Source of the DNA: an uncultured Oscillospiraceae bacterium
GTDB lineage: Bacteria > Bacillota > Clostridia > Oscillospirales > Oscillospiraceae
Length of the DNA stretch: 64,000 nt
Direction of reading: 5' to 3'
NCBI GenBank assembly: GCA_947631395.1
Contig: CANRLF010000011.1
Span: forward strand, 1-64,000
The notes beneath the pieces are model-generated. The model searched no databases and was not told the origin of the DNA. It saw nothing but the letters and a program-made list of their open reading frames with translations. Positions 8,737-18,173 of the stretch are shown here, piece after piece. Each line of letters opens with the position of its first letter. Within the stretch, counting starts at the first letter, position 1. A program made the position numbers and the translations under genes.

Positions 8737-10206
8737 ATGGAAATAAGACCGACACTTCAGGAGCTCACGGCTCTTCGTGACGCCGGCGCGTACAGGACCG
8801 CGCCCGTCTCGGTGGAGCTCTACTCCGACGTCATAACGCCCATCGGGGCACTCAGGTGCTTCCACGGACTGCCCTGCTTCCTGCTGGAGTCCGCCGAGGC
8901 CCAGGAGCGTTGGGGCCGATATTCCTTCATCGGCTGTGACCCGGAGCTTTGCATAACCGCCCGGGACGGGAAGGTCACCGTCACCGGCGGCAAATTTGAG
9001 TATACGGGTGACGACGTCAACGCCGTCATCCGTGGCATCCTTGAGCGCAACCGGGCCCCCAGGTTTGACTGGCTCCCGCCCTTCACCGGCGGGCTCGTGG
9101 GGTACTTCGCCTATGACTACATCAAATACTCCGAGCCCACGCTGAAGCTGGACGCCAAGGACACCGAGGGCTTTCAGGACATGGACCTCATGCTCTTTCG
9201 CAAGGTCATGGCCTTTGACAACTACCGCCAGAAACTCACGCTTATGATAAGCGTGGACCTGGACGGCGACCTGCCCCTTCACTACGCCGAGGCCGCCGAG
9301 AGGCTCGCGGCCTGGCGGGAGATGCTCCTGCGGCCCGAGAGCCGCCCCGTCCCCGGCGGCCGGATGACCGGCCCCCTCCGGACCCTCTTCGACCGGGAAA
9401 AATTCTGCTCCATGGTGGAAAAGGCCAAGGAGCGCATATTCGAGGGCGACATCTTCCAGGTGGTGCTGTCGAACCGGCTGGAGGCGGATTTTGAGGGCAG
9501 CCTCTTCGACACCTACCGGGTGCTCAGGACCCTGAACCCCTCCCCCTACATGTTCTACTTCTCCGGCAACGACATGGAGGTTGCCGGCGCCTCCCCCGAG
9601 ACCCTCGTAAAGCTTGAGGACGGCGTCCTCCACACCTTCCCCCTGGCCGGCACAAGGCCCCGGGGAAAGACCGCCGAGGATGACGAACGGCTGGAGCGGG
9701 AGCTCTTAGCCGACGAAAAGGAGCGGGCCGAGCACAACATGCTGGTGGACCTGGGCCGGAACGACCTGGGCAAAATATCCCGCTTCGGCTCGGTGGAGGT
9801 GGAGGAGTACATGAAGATCCACCGCTTCTCCCACGTGATGCACATCGGCTCCACCGTCCGTGGCCTCATCCGCGAGGACCGGGACGCCCTTGACGCGGTG
9901 GAGGCGGTCCTTCCCGCCGGGACCCTCTCCGGAGCTCCGAAGCTCAAGGCGTGTGAGATAATAAACGAGCTCGAGGACTGCCGCCGCGGCATATACGGCG
10001 GCGCCATCGGCTACATGGACTTCACCGGCAACCTGGACACCTGCATCGCCATCAGGATCGCCTATAAGAAAAACGGCAAGGTGTTCGTCCGCTCCGGGGC
10101 CGGGATCGTGGCCGACAGCGTACCTGAGAGAGAATTTGAGGAGTGCGTCAACAAGGCCAAGGCCGTTGTCCGCGCCCTCGAGATCGCCGGGGAGGGACTT
10201 GAATGA
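8737..10206 (+). CDS. trpE: Anthranilate synthase component I
   Basis: TrpE converts chorismate and ammonia to anthranilate, the first step of tryptophan synthesis, in complex with TrpG. The 489-residue protein has the N-terminal regulatory motif LLESAEAQERWGRYSFIG (LLES, tryptophan feedback site) and the chorismate-binding domain with PSPYMFYF, GASPETLVK, TFPLAGTRPRG, the E-R-AEHNMLVDLGRNDLG segment and GTLSGAPK. The start has GGGAGG upstream, 14 bp after the T-box terminator. It overlaps trpG by 4 bp (ATGA), typical of stoichiometric coupling. Confidence 0.97.
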   Translation: MEIRPTLQELTALRDAGAYRTAPVSVELYSDVITPIGALRCFHGLPCFLLESAEAQERWGRYSFIGCDPELCITARDGKVTVTGGKFEYTGDDVNAVIRGILERNRAPRFDWLPPFTGGLVGYFAYDYIKYSEPTLKLDAKDTEGFQDMDLMLFRKVMAFDNYRQKLTLMISVDLDGDLPLHYAEAAERLAAWREMLLRPESRPVPGGRMTGPLRTLFDREKFCSMVEKAKERIFEGDIFQVVLSNRLEADFEGSLFDTYRVLRTLNPSPYMFYFSGNDMEVAGASPETLVKLEDGVLHTFPLAGTRPRGKTAEDDERLERELLADEKERAEHNMLVDLGRNDLGKISRFGSVEVEEYMKIHRFSHVMHIGSTVRGLIREDRDALDAVEAVLPAGTLSGAPKLKACEIINELEDCRRGIYGGAIGYMDFTGNLDTCIAIRIAYKKNGKVFVRSGAGIVADSVPEREFEECVNKAKAVVRALEIAGEGLE

Positions 10207-10769
10207 TACTTCTCATCGACAACTATGACAGCTTCTCCTATAACCTCTATCAGCTCATCGGCGAGATCGACCCGGACATCCGTGTCATAAGGAACGACGC
10301 CATGACCGTGGAGGAGATAGAAAAGCTCCACCCGGACAGGATCATCCTGTCCCCCGGCCCCGGTTACCCCCGGGACGCCGGCGTCTGCGTGGAGGTGGCC
10401 CGCACCCTTGGAAAAACCGTGCCCACCCTGGGCGTGTGCCTGGGCCACCAGGCCATATGCGAGGCATTCGGCGCCACGGTTGGCCACGCCAAAAACCTCA
10501 TGCACGGGAAGCAGTCCCAGGTCGTCCTCGGCACCGCCAGCCCCCTGTTTCGCGGCCTTCCCCGGCGGATCCCCGTGGCCCGGTATCACTCCCTCGCCGC
10601 CATCGGCGAGACCGTGCCCCCCTGCCTTCGTGTCATCGCCAGGGCCGACGACGGTGAGATAATGGCCGTCCAGCACGCCTCATACCCCATCTTCGGCGTC
10701 CAGTTCCACCCGGAGTCCATAATGACCCCGGACGGCCGGACCATGCTCCGTAATTTCATCACCCTGTAA
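10203..10769 (+). CDS. trpG: Anthranilate synthase component II (glutamine amidotransferase)
   Basis: This 188-residue class I glutamine amidotransferase supplies ammonia to TrpE. The nucleophile Cys is in GVCLGHQAI and the His-Glu pair in GVQFHPESIMT; LSPGPGYPRDAG is also conserved. It starts inside the end of trpE. It could also serve PabB as a shared amidotransferase, as in some Bacillota, which the window does not test. Confidence 0.96.
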   Translation: MILLIDNYDSFSYNLYQLIGEIDPDIRVIRNDAMTVEEIEKLHPDRIILSPGPGYPRDAGVCVEVARTLGKTVPTLGVCLGHQAICEAFGATVGHAKNLMHGKQSQVVLGTASPLFRGLPRRIPVARYHSLAAIGETVPPCLRVIARADDGEIMAVQHASYPIFGVQFHPESIMTPDGRTMLRNFITL

Positions 10770-10781
10770 AGGAGAGTTTTT

Positions 10782-11804
10782 ATGATAAAGGAAGCCATCG
10801 AAAAAATAGTCAGCAAGCAGGACCTCACCTATGACGAGGCGTACACCGTTATGAACGAGATAATGAGCGGCGAGACGAGCCAGACCCAGAACGCCGCCTT
10901 TCTCGCGGCCCTGTCCACAAAGAGCGCCCGGGCCGAGACCTCCGACGAGATCGCCGGCTGTGCCGCCGCCATGCGTGACCACGCCCTGAAGGTCACCACC
11001 GACCTGCCCATCTTCGAGATCGTCGGCACCGGCGGCGACGGCGCCCACAGCTTCAACATCTCCACCACCTCCGCCTTAGTGGCCGCCGCCGGCGGCATGA
11101 AGGTCGCCAAGCACGGCAACCGGGCGGCCTCCTCCCAGTGCGGCACCGCCGACTGCCTGGAGGCCCTGGGCGTGAATATCCAGCAGTCCCCGGAAAGATG
11201 CGTGGAGCTCCTAAACGAGGTGGGCATGTGCTTCTTCTTCGCCCAGAAATACCACACCAGCATGAAGTACGTGGGCGCCATCCGCAAGGAGCTGGGCTTT
11301 CGCACGGTGTTCAACATCTTAGGGCCCCTCACCAACCCCGGAAGCCCCAAAATGCAGCTCCTGGGCGTCTATGACGAGTACCTGGTGGAGCCCCTGGCCC
11401 AGGTGCTCATAAGCCTCGGCGTCCGCCGTGGCATGGTGGTCTACGGCATGGATAAGCTTGACGAGATCTCCCTCTCCTCCGAGACCCGGGTCTGCGAGTT
11501 CAAGGACGGCTGGTTCAAGTCCTACACCGTGTCCCCCGAGGACTTCGGCCTTAAAAGATGCCAAAAATCCGACCTTACCGGCGGCTCCCCCCAGGAGAAC
11601 GCCGCCATCACCCGCGCCATCCTCTCCGGCGAGAAGGGCCCCAAGCGCGACGCCGTCCTTATGAACGCCGGCGCGGCCCTCTACATCGGCGGCGTGACGG
11701 ACACCTGGGCCCGGGGTATAGAGAAGGCCGCGGAGCTCATCGACTCCGGCGCGGCCAGCGCCGTACTTGACCGGCTCATTGAGGTATCCAACAGGCCCGA
11801 ATGA
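10782..11804 (+). CDS. trpD: Anthranilate phosphoribosyltransferase
   Basis: TrpD transfers phosphoribosyl from PRPP to anthranilate. The 340-residue protein has the glycine-rich PRPP loop [17 protein letters not shown] and [21 protein letters not shown], with [11 protein letters not shown] later. The start follows GGAGAG and lies 12 bp after trpG. Its stop overlaps the trpC start. Confidence 0.97.
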   Translation: MIKEAIEKIVSKQDLTYDEAYTVMNEIMSGETSQTQNAAFLAALSTKSARAETSDEIAGCAAAMRDHALKVTTDLPIFEIVGTGGDGAHSFNISTTSALVAAAGGMKVAKHGNRAASSQCGTADCLEALGVNIQQSPERCVELLNEVGMCFFFAQKYHTSMKYVGAIRKELGFRTVFNILGPLTNPGSPKMQLLGVYDEYLVEPLAQVLISLGVRRGMVVYGMDKLDEISLSSETRVCEFKDGWFKSYTVSPEDFGLKRCQKSDLTGGSPQENAAITRAILSGEKGPKRDAVLMNAGAALYIGGVTDTWARGIEKAAELIDSGAASAVLDRLIEVSNRPE

Positions 11805-12592
11805 TGAATATACTTGACGAAATAGCCGAAAACTCCCGCCGCCGCGTGGCGGAGGCCAAGGAGAAGCTGGGGCCCGATGAGATACGCGCCCTGGCCCTCT
11901 CCGCCCCCCCGGCCGACGGCACGGCCTTTGAGTCCGCCATAGGAGGCCCCGGCCTCTCCTTCATCTGCGAGGTAAAGCGCGCCTCCCCCTCAAAGGGCCT
12001 CATCGCCCCGGACTTCCCCTATGTGGACATCGCCCGGGAGTACGCGGCCGCCGGGGCCGACGCCATAAGCTGCCTTACGGAGCCCCGCTGGTTTCTCGGT
12101 TCCGACGACATTTTCCGGGACATCCGGGCCGCGATAAAGACCCCCATGCTCCGCAAGGACTTCACCGTTGACGAATACCAGCTGTACGAGGCCCGCCTCA
12201 TGGGCGCCAACGCCGTACTTCTCATCTGCGCCATTCTGGACACAAAAACCGTGGCCCACTGCCTTGAGCTGTGCGCCTCCCTGGGCCTTGCCGCCCTTGT
12301 GGAGGCCCACGACGAGACGGAGATACGCTCCGCCGTCGCGGCCGGCGCGAAAATCATCGGCGTCAACAACCGCAACCTCAAGGACTTCTCCGTGGACCTC
12401 GGCAACGCCGCCCGCCTCCGGGACCTCATCCCGCCGGACCGCCTCTACGTGGCCGAGAGCGGCGTAACTGGCCCCTCGGACGCCGCCGCCCTTCGCAGGC
12501 TCGGCGCGGACGCCGTCCTTGTGGGCGAGGCCCTCATGCGTTCGGAGGACCGTCCCGGCCTCCTATCAAAAATGCGGGAGGCCGCCAAATGA
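11801..12592 (+). CDS. trpC: Indole-3-glycerol phosphate synthase
   Basis: TrpC closes the indole ring from CdRP. The 263-residue TIM barrel has the signature [13 protein letters not shown] with its catalytic Lys, [22 protein letters not shown] and VAESGV. Two adjacent ATG codons (11801 and 11804) overlap the trpD stop; either could be used. The stop overlaps trpF. Confidence 0.96.
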   Translation: MMNILDEIAENSRRRVAEAKEKLGPDEIRALALSAPPADGTAFESAIGGPGLSFICEVKRASPSKGLIAPDFPYVDIAREYAAAGADAISCLTEPRWFLGSDDIFRDIRAAIKTPMLRKDFTVDEYQLYEARLMGANAVLLICAILDTKTVAHCLELCASLGLAALVEAHDETEIRSAVAAGAKIIGVNNRNLKDFSVDLGNAARLRDLIPPDRLYVAESGVTGPSDAAALRRLGADAVLVGEALMRSEDRPGLLSKMREAAK

Positions 12593-13194
12593 CGAAAATA
12601 AAGATATGCGGCCTATATAGGCCCGAGGACGTGGAGTTTGTAAACGAGGCCCGGCCCGATTACGCCGGGTTCGTCATCGACTTTCCCAAGAGCCACCGGA
12701 GCGTCACCCCCGAGACGGCCCACCGTCTCTCCCGGACCCTCAGCCGGGATATAACCCCCGTCGGGGTTTTCGTGAACGAGCCCGTGGACGCCGTGGCCGA
12801 CCTCTACTTCTCCGGCACGGTAAAGATCGCCCAGCTCCACGGCGACGAGGACGATGATTACATCGCCGCCCTCCGCCGCGCCGCCCCGGGCCTTAATATC
12901 TGGCAGGCCTTCAGGCTGAGCTCCGTGGCCGACACGGCGGCCGCCAACGCCTCCGCCGCCGACACGGTCGTTCTCGACAACGGCCAGGGCACCGGCGAGA
13001 GCTTCGACTGGCGCCTGATCTCCGGCGTCACCCGCCCCTACATCCTGGCAGGCGGCCTCACGCCTGAGTCCATCCCCCCGGCAATAGAAAAGCTCCGCCC
13101 CTTCGGTGTGGACATATCCTCCGGAGTGGAGACGGACAAACTAAAGGACAGAGAAAAAATCCTGGCGGCGGTGCGCGCCGCGAGAAAGGACTGA
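12589..13194 (+). CDS. trpF: Phosphoribosylanthranilate isomerase
   Basis: TrpF performs the Amadori rearrangement between TrpD and TrpC. The 201-residue protein begins [13 protein letters not shown] (conserved catalytic Cys in C-G-L), and has [28 protein letters not shown] and ILAGGL followed by GVDISSGVE. The start at 12589 overlaps trpC by 4 bp. A much longer upstream-extended frame exists but is only read-through across trpC in another frame. Confidence 0.96.
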   Translation: MTKIKICGLYRPEDVEFVNEARPDYAGFVIDFPKSHRSVTPETAHRLSRTLSRDITPVGVFVNEPVDAVADLYFSGTVKIAQLHGDEDDDYIAALRRAAPGLNIWQAFRLSSVADTAAANASAADTVVLDNGQGTGESFDWRLISGVTRPYILAGGLTPESIPPAIEKLRPFGVDISSGVETDKLKDREKILAAVRAARKD

Positions 13195-13198
13195 TACA

Positions 13199-14380
13199 AT
13201 GGCAGGACGCTTCGGCATCCACGGCGGACAGTATATACCTGAAACGCTTATGAACGCCGTCATAGAGCTTGAGGAGGCATATAACCGCCTCAAGGACGAC
13301 CCCGAGTTCAACCGCGAGCTCACCTATCTGTTCAACGAGTACGCCGGCCGCCCCTCCCGGCTCTACTTCGCCGAAAAAATGACCCGGGACCTGGGCGGGG
13401 CGAAGATATATCTGAAGCGCGAGGACCTGAACCACACCGGCGCCCACAAGATAAACAACGTGCTGGGCCAGGCCCTTCTGGCAAAGAAGATGGGCAAGAC
13501 CCGCCTTATCGCCGAGACCGGCGCGGGCCAGCACGGCGTGGCCACCGCCACCGCGGCGGCCCTTATGGGCATGGAGTGCGTTGTGTTCATGGGCGAGGAG
13601 GACACGAAGCGCCAGGCCCTGAACGTCTACCGCATGAAGCTCTTAGGCTCCGACGTGGTGCCCGTCACCACCGGCACCGCCACCTTGAAGGACGCGGTGA
13701 GCGAAGCCATGCGTGAGTGGACCAGCCGCATCGCCGACACCCACTATTGCTTAGGCTCCGTCATGGGCCCCCACCCCTTCCCCACCATCGTCCGGGACTT
13801 CCAGGCCGTCATCTCCCGTGAGATAAAGCAGCAGCTTTTGGAGAAGGAGGGCCGCCTTCCCGACGCGGTCCTGGCCTGCGTGGGCGGCGGCAGTAACGCC
13901 ATCGGCAGCTTCTATCACTTCATCAGCGACCCCTCCGTGGCCCTCATCGGCTGTGAGGCCGCCGGCCGCGGTGTGGACACCCCCGAGACCGCCGCCACCA
14001 TCGCCACCGGAAAGCTCGGCATCTTCCACGGCATGAAGAGCTACTTCTGCCAGGACGAGTTTGGCCAGATCGCCCCGGTCTACTCCATCTCCGCCGGCCT
14101 TGACTACCCCGGCATCGGCCCGGAGCACGCCTGGCTCCACGACACCGGCCGGGCCCGTTACGTCCCCGTCACCGACGAGGAGGCCGTTGACGCCTTCGAG
14201 TACCTTGCCCGTACCGAGGGCATAATCCCCGCCATCGAGTCCGCCCACGCCGTGGCCTACGCCAAAAAGCTGGCCCCCACCATGGGTAAGGACAAGATAA
14301 TCGTCATCACCATCTCAGGCCGCGGCGACAAGGACTGCGCCGCCATCGCCAGATACAGGGGGCAAGAGATATATGAGTAA
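13199..14380 (+). CDS. trpB: Tryptophan synthase beta chain
   Basis: TrpB joins indole and serine using pyridoxal phosphate. The 393-residue protein has the PLP lysine in [14 protein letters not shown], the phosphate-binding GGGSNAIG, and [12 protein letters not shown]. This is the TrpB1 form that pairs with TrpA, encoded next with an 8-bp overlap. The gene follows trpF after 4 bp. Confidence 0.97.
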   Translation: MAGRFGIHGGQYIPETLMNAVIELEEAYNRLKDDPEFNRELTYLFNEYAGRPSRLYFAEKMTRDLGGAKIYLKREDLNHTGAHKINNVLGQALLAKKMGKTRLIAETGAGQHGVATATAAALMGMECVVFMGEEDTKRQALNVYRMKLLGSDVVPVTTGTATLKDAVSEAMREWTSRIADTHYCLGSVMGPHPFPTIVRDFQAVISREIKQQLLEKEGRLPDAVLACVGGGSNAIGSFYHFISDPSVALIGCEAAGRGVDTPETAATIATGKLGIFHGMKSYFCQDEFGQIAPVYSISAGLDYPGIGPEHAWLHDTGRARYVPVTDEEAVDAFEYLARTEGIIPAIESAHAVAYAKKLAPTMGKDKIIVITISGRGDKDCAAIARYRGQEIYE

Positions 14381-15140
14381 CATAGCCAAAGCCTTCGAAA
14401 AGGGCAAAGCCTTCATCCCCTTCCTGACCTGCGGCGACCCGGATATGGACACCACCGCCGCCTGCGTCCGTGAGTGCGTCAAAAACGGCGCCTCCCTCAT
14501 CGAGCTCGGCATCCCCTTCTCCGACCCCACCGCCGAGGGCCCCGTCATCCAGGCCGCCAACCTCCGCGCCCTCAGCGGCGGCGCCACCACCGACAAGGTG
14601 TTCGACCTGGTCCGCTCCCTCCGCCGTGACGTGACCGTTCCCATGGTGTTTATGACCTACTCAAACGTGGTGTTCTCCTACGGCGCCGAAAAATTCATAA
14701 GCACCTGCCGCGACACCGGCATCGACGGCATCATCCTTCCCGACCTGCCATACGAGGAGAAGGGCGAGTTCGCGCCCCTCTGCAAAAAATACGGCGTTGA
14801 CCTCATATCCCTCATCGCCCCCACCTCCGAAAACCGCATATCCATGATAGCCAAGGACGCCGAGGGCTTCATTTACCTCGTCTCCTCCCTGGGCGTCACC
14901 GGCGTCAGGAGCGAGATAACCACGGACCTTGCCTCCATCGTCAAGGTCATCCGCCAGACCACCGACCTCCCCTGCGCCATCGGCTTTGGCATCTCCACCC
15001 CCGACCAGGCCCACAAAATGGCCGCCATCTCCGACGGCGCCATCGTCGGCTCCGCCATCGTAAAGCTCATCGCCCAACACGGCCCCTCCTCCCCCCCCTA
15101 CGTCGGCGCCTACGTAAACTCCATGACCTCCTCCCTCTAA
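14373..15140 (+). CDS. trpA: Tryptophan synthase alpha chain
   Basis: TrpA cleaves indole-3-glycerol phosphate and passes indole to TrpB. The 255-residue TIM barrel has the catalytic Glu in [16 protein letters not shown] and the catalytic Asp in ILPDLPYEE, then [10 protein letters not shown] and GFGIS. It is the last gene of the trpEGDCFBA operon. No classical terminator follows at once; a repeat-rich stretch begins about 60 bp downstream. Confidence 0.97.
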   Translation: MSNIAKAFEKGKAFIPFLTCGDPDMDTTAACVRECVKNGASLIELGIPFSDPTAEGPVIQAANLRALSGGATTDKVFDLVRSLRRDVTVPMVFMTYSNVVFSYGAEKFISTCRDTGIDGIILPDLPYEEKGEFAPLCKKYGVDLISLIAPTSENRISMIAKDAEGFIYLVSSLGVTGVRSEITTDLASIVKVIRQTTDLPCAIGFGISTPDQAHKMAAISDGAIVGSAIVKLIAQHGPSSPPYVGAYVNSMTSSL

Positions 15141-15212
15141 CCCCAAAGGTTGCGCCTCCCCGTCCCGCCCACAGGCGATAAAATCCGCGGCGAAGCCGCT
15201 CCTTTTAAATTA

Positions 15213-15270
15213 AGCTCCCCCTTCGTAAGGGGAGCTGTCGAGCGAAGCGAGACTGAAGGGTCGAGGGTGT
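15213..15270 (+). repeat. Intergenic repeat family A, copy 1
   Basis: GCTCCCC/GGGGAGC hairpin around TTCGTAA, then TGTCGAGCGAAGCGAGACTG and AAGGGTCGAGGG. Four more copies of the same layout lie at 15399, 15710, 20081 and 20234. Confidence 0.75.
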
Positions 15271-15398
15271 AGGCGTGTACAAATGCTTCGGCCTCGCTTC
15301 CCCCCTACCCCCCTCCTACGAGGAGGGGGCTTTTATAAGCGGTTTGCGGCTCCGCCGCTCATTTAATTGCGCCGCAAGGCGCAACCTTGTTCTCTTAG

Positions 15399-15450
15399 GC
15401 TCCCCTTCGTAAGGGGAGCTGTCGCCCGCAGGCGACTGAGGGATCGAGGC
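15399..15450 (+). repeat. Intergenic repeat family A, copy 2
   Basis: GCTCCCC-TTCGTAA-GGGGAGC followed by the second small hairpin GTCGCCCGCAGGCGAC and TGAGGGATCGAGG. The second stem differs from copy 1 but stays complementary. Confidence 0.75.
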
Positions 15451-15613
15451 CATAGTCGTGCGCACCCCTCCTCCCTCGCCCCACCCTCCCCCCGCGGGCT
15501 CGCCTTCCCCGCCCCGGCGGGGAAGGGCAGGGATGAGGTGGGATCCGCGGCGCCAGCCGCAACCACATTCCCCCGTCCCCAAAAAAGGTTGCGCCTTCCG
15601 GCGCGTATCGAAA

Positions 15614-15704
15614 ACCGGGAGGGTTTAGAACCCTCCCCTACGGCAATTATAGAATAATCTCCCATTCTCCCCGTAGGGGCGGGTTCCAAACCCGCCCGCA
15701 GGCG
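15614..15704 (+). repeat. Intergenic repeat family B, copy 1
   Basis: A roughly 90-bp imperfect palindrome: GAACCCTCCCCTACGG on the left, CCGTAGGGGCGGGTTC on the right, preceded by GGGAGGGTTTA. A nearly identical copy is at 19967, and a diverged one lies inside the element at 62587-62762. Confidence 0.75.
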
Positions 15705-15709
15705 CAATG

Positions 15710-15760
15710 GCTCCCCTCTCTGAGGGGAGCTGTCGAGCAAAGCGAGACTGAGGGGAGTCT
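15710..15760 (+). repeat. Intergenic repeat family A, copy 3
   Basis: GCTCCCC-TCTCTGA-GGGGAGC then TGTCGAGCAAAGCGAGACTG and AGGGGAGTC. It directly follows family B copy 1, the same A/B neighbourhood as at 19.97-20.13 kb. Confidence 0.75.
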
Positions 15761-15861
15761 ACCCCCACCCCCCCTTTCCCCATAAAAATCAACTTTTTTC
15801 CTTTACAAGCTCCCCGCGAAGATATAAAATAAGGTCATAACAATCGGGAGGAGGGCTCCGG

Positions 15862-17940
15862 GTGAAAAAGCATCTGCTACGTGGCCTGTTGGCGGCGGCC
15901 GTGTGTCTCGCCGTCCTGACGCCCGCTCTGGCCCCGTCGGCCCGGGCGGAGGAGTACACCGCCGAGGAGCGCGAGTTCATCGAAAACTCCGGCCCTCTGA
16001 AGGTCGGCTACGTCAGCGCCCGCCCGCCCGTGTCCTTTGAGGACGGTAACGGCCAGCTCGCCGGCATTTCCCGCTACATCTTCGACCGCGTGGCCAAGCT
16101 CAGCGGCCTTGAGTTCCAATACGTCCCCCTGCCCGACGGCGACGTGACCTACGACTACCTGACGTCCGAGGGCTTCGCCCTGGTGACCAGCGTCGAGCAG
16201 AACCGCGAAAACCAGCAGGCCCGCGGGATACTCGTAAGCGACCCCTACCTTGCCAGCCGCAAGGTCGTCGTCGGACGCCAGGACCTGGATTTCCGCCTCG
16301 ACAGCCGCCTCTCCGTCGCCATAACCACCGGCTCCCAGACCATCAAAAAGGTCCTGGGCGACATGTACCCCAACTTCACGTTGGTGGACTACGACTCCAT
16401 CTCGGACTGCCTTGACGCGGTGAAGGCCGGCAGGGCGGACCTGATGATACAGAACCAGTACGTGGTGGAATATTGGCTCTCCAAGCCCAAATACGAGGGG
16501 CTGAAGGTCGTGCCCGTGGTCGGGACCGACGAGGAGCTGTGCTTCTCCGCGGTAGTGGATTTCGGCACCGGCGTCGGCGCGCCCCAGGAGGACGGCGAGC
16601 TGCTCATCTCCATAATCAACAAGGCCATCGGCCGCATATCTCAGGAGGAGATAAGCAACTACACCATCCAGGGGATAATGGAAAACCAGTACCGCCAGAC
16701 CCTGGCGGACTTCGTGTACAGATACCGCGCCCTCATCGTGGTGCTGGCCGTCTCGGCCCTGGTGATAATCGCCCTGGGCATTCTCCTTTTCAACGCCCGG
16801 GTCCGCTCAATGGAGGCCCGCGCCGACGCCAAGGCCCGTGGCCAGTTCCTCTCCACCATGAGTCACGAGATACGCACGCCCCTCAACGGCCTCATGGGCC
16901 TCAACTACCTTATGAGCCAAAAAACCGACGACCCGGAGAAGATCTCCGGCTATCTGCGCCAGTCCACCGCCACCGCCAGATACCTGCTCAGCCTGGTTGA
17001 CGACCTTCTGGACATGTCCCGTATCCGCGAGCACCGCACCGAGATACTGGCCGAGCCCACGGATATGGAGCTGCTCGTCACCGGCGCGGCCAACCTGGCC
17101 CGCGGGGTCCTGGAGGACAAGGGCATAGAATTTGTCACCGACATCGCCATCGGCACCCCCTGGGTGGAGGCCGACCCCGTCCGCGTGGAGCAGATACTCA
17201 TGCACCTTCTTGACAACGCCGGGAAATTCACCCCCGAGGGCGGCAAGGTCACCCTCCGTGTGTGGCAGGGCACCCGGGACGACGGCCGGGTCATCACGGC
17301 CATGGAGGTCACCGACAACGGCCGGGGCATGAGCGAGGAGTTCCAAAAGCACGTGTTCGACGCCTTCGCCCGTGAGCTCGACACCGTCTCAAAGGGCAAC
17401 GAGGGCACGGGCCTGGGCCTTGCCATAAGCCACGAGCTCGCCCTGGCCATGGGCGGCGAGCTCAGCGTGGAGAGCCACAAGGGCCTTGGCAGCCGCTTCC
17501 TCTTCGTGTTCCCCGCCCCCATCGCCCAGCCCCCTGAGCCCCAGGAGCCCGAGCCCCCCAAGGCCCCGGGCCGGACCAGGATACTGGTGGCCGAGGACAA
17601 CGAGCTAAACCGCGAGATCATGCACGACCTTTTAGAAAACGAGGGCTTCGACATCCTCATGGCCATGGACGGCCGCGAGGCGGTGGAGCTCTTCAGAAGC
17701 TCCCCTGTGGGCGACATCGGCCTCATCCTCATGGACCTCCTCATGCCCGTCATGGACGGCTACGAGGCCGCCCGGGCCATCCGGGAGCTCGACCGCCCCG
17801 ACGCCGCCACCGTCCGCATAATCGCCTGCACCGCCAACACCCAGGAGTCCGACCGCCGCAGAGCCTTCGAGGCCGGCATGGACGACTTCATCCCCAAACC
17901 CGTAGACGTATCCGACCTCCTGAATAAAATCGGCTCATAA
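15862..17940 (+). CDS. Hybrid sensor histidine kinase with extracellular solute-binding sensor domain and receiver
   Basis: The 692-residue product has a signal peptide (1-30), a type-3 solute-binding-protein sensor domain (about 35-275; LKVGYVSARPPVSFEDGNG opens it), one transmembrane helix (about 285-310), a HisKA dimerisation domain with FLSTMSHEIRTPLNGL (phosphorylated His), an ATPase domain with DNAGKFTPEGG, DNGRGMSEEF and GTGLGLAIS, and a C-terminal receiver (ILVAEDNELNREI ... LMDLLMPVMDGYE ... KPVD). It resembles EvgS/BvgS-type sensors. No HPt domain or cognate regulator is in the vicinity, so the receiver may act intramolecularly or pass phosphate elsewhere. The start is GTG after GGGAGGAGGG. 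The ligand is probably a small amino acid-like or organic molecule. Confidence 0.92.
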   Translation: MKKHLLRGLLAAAVCLAVLTPALAPSARAEEYTAEEREFIENSGPLKVGYVSARPPVSFEDGNGQLAGISRYIFDRVAKLSGLEFQYVPLPDGDVTYDYLTSEGFALVTSVEQNRENQQARGILVSDPYLASRKVVVGRQDLDFRLDSRLSVAITTGSQTIKKVLGDMYPNFTLVDYDSISDCLDAVKAGRADLMIQNQYVVEYWLSKPKYEGLKVVPVVGTDEELCFSAVVDFGTGVGAPQEDGELLISIINKAIGRISQEEISNYTIQGIMENQYRQTLADFVYRYRALIVVLAVSALVIIALGILLFNARVRSMEARADAKARGQFLSTMSHEIRTPLNGLMGLNYLMSQKTDDPEKISGYLRQSTATARYLLSLVDDLLDMSRIREHRTEILAEPTDMELLVTGAANLARGVLEDKGIEFVTDIAIGTPWVEADPVRVEQILMHLLDNAGKFTPEGGKVTLRVWQGTRDDGRVITAMEVTDNGRGMSEEFQKHVFDAFARELDTVSKGNEGTGLGLAISHELALAMGGELSVESHKGLGSRFLFVFPAPIAQPPEPQEPEPPKAPGRTRILVAEDNELNREIMHDLLENEGFDILMAMDGREAVELFRSSPVGDIGLILMDLLMPVMDGYEAARAIRELDRPDAATVRIIACTANTQESDRRRAFEAGMDDFIPKPVDVSDLLNKIGS

Positions 17941-17946
17941 AAAATC

Positions 17947-17985
17947 ACCGCTCCCCGGAAAATCCCGCGGAGCGGTTACCTTTTT
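17947..17985 (+). terminator. Terminator of the hybrid kinase gene
   Basis: ACCGCTCC pairs with GGAGCGGT 7 bp after the stop, followed by TACCTTTTT. Confidence 0.75.
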
Positions 17986-18000
17986 AAAAATTATCAAATA

Positions 18001-18031
18001 TTTTTTCCGAGGACATGTGCCTCGGAAAAAA
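18001..18031. repeat. Perfect 12-bp hairpin with CATG loop
   Basis: TTTTTTCCGAGG pairs exactly with CCTCGGAAAAAA around ACATGTG. A hairpin with the same design but a different, compensating stem is at 62534-62566. Confidence 0.65.
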
Positions 18032-18038
18032 TCCCTTT

Positions 18039-18082
18039 TGTTTTGCAAGTGTGCCGCCTCCGGCGGCGCGCGCAGCAAAACA
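18039..18082. repeat. Hairpin TGTTTTGC/GCAAAACA
   Basis: Eight-bp arms enclose a GC-rich inner part (GCCGCC...GGCGGC). Third in a row of five hairpins between the kinase gene and rny. Confidence 0.5.
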
Positions 18083-18085
18083 GCA

Positions 18086-18125
18086 GGACCCTTGATTTGA
18101 AATTCTAATTTCAAATCAAGGGTCC
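18086..18125. repeat. 40-bp perfect palindrome
   Basis: Nineteen-bp arms (GGACCCTTGATTTGAAATT and its exact complement) are separated by only CT. No T-run follows on either strand. Confidence 0.7.
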
Positions 18126-18138
18126 GCACGTATCCCCC

Positions 18139-18170
18139 TGTCGGAAAAGGCCTTCGGGCCTTTTTCGACA
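18139..18170 (-). terminator. Hairpin at the end of rny
   Basis: TGTCGGAAAAGGCC pairs with GGCCTTTTTCGACA around a TTCG tetraloop, starting 3 bp beyond the rny stop. It is probably the rny terminator, although the T-rich part is inside the stem. Confidence 0.6.
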
Positions 18171-18173
18171 GTT

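Larger units (their letters stand above)
15141..15861. other. 720-bp gene-free, repeat-rich intergenic stretch
   Basis: Between trpA and the histidine kinase gene I see no coding sequence with family resemblance on either strand. It holds repeats A1-A3 and B1, a CCCCCTCC-TACGA-GGAGGGGG hairpin with a following TTTT near 15310-15335 that could end trp transcription, and further C/G-rich inverted repeats near 15480-15550. Confidence 0.7.

Noticed and set aside
12271-12588. Upstream extension of the trpF frame
   Set aside because: It lies wholly inside trpC in another frame; trpF homology starts at 12589.
15213-15760. CRISPR array
   Set aside because: The repeats are irregularly spaced, palindromic and without unique equal-length spacers; no cas genes are present.
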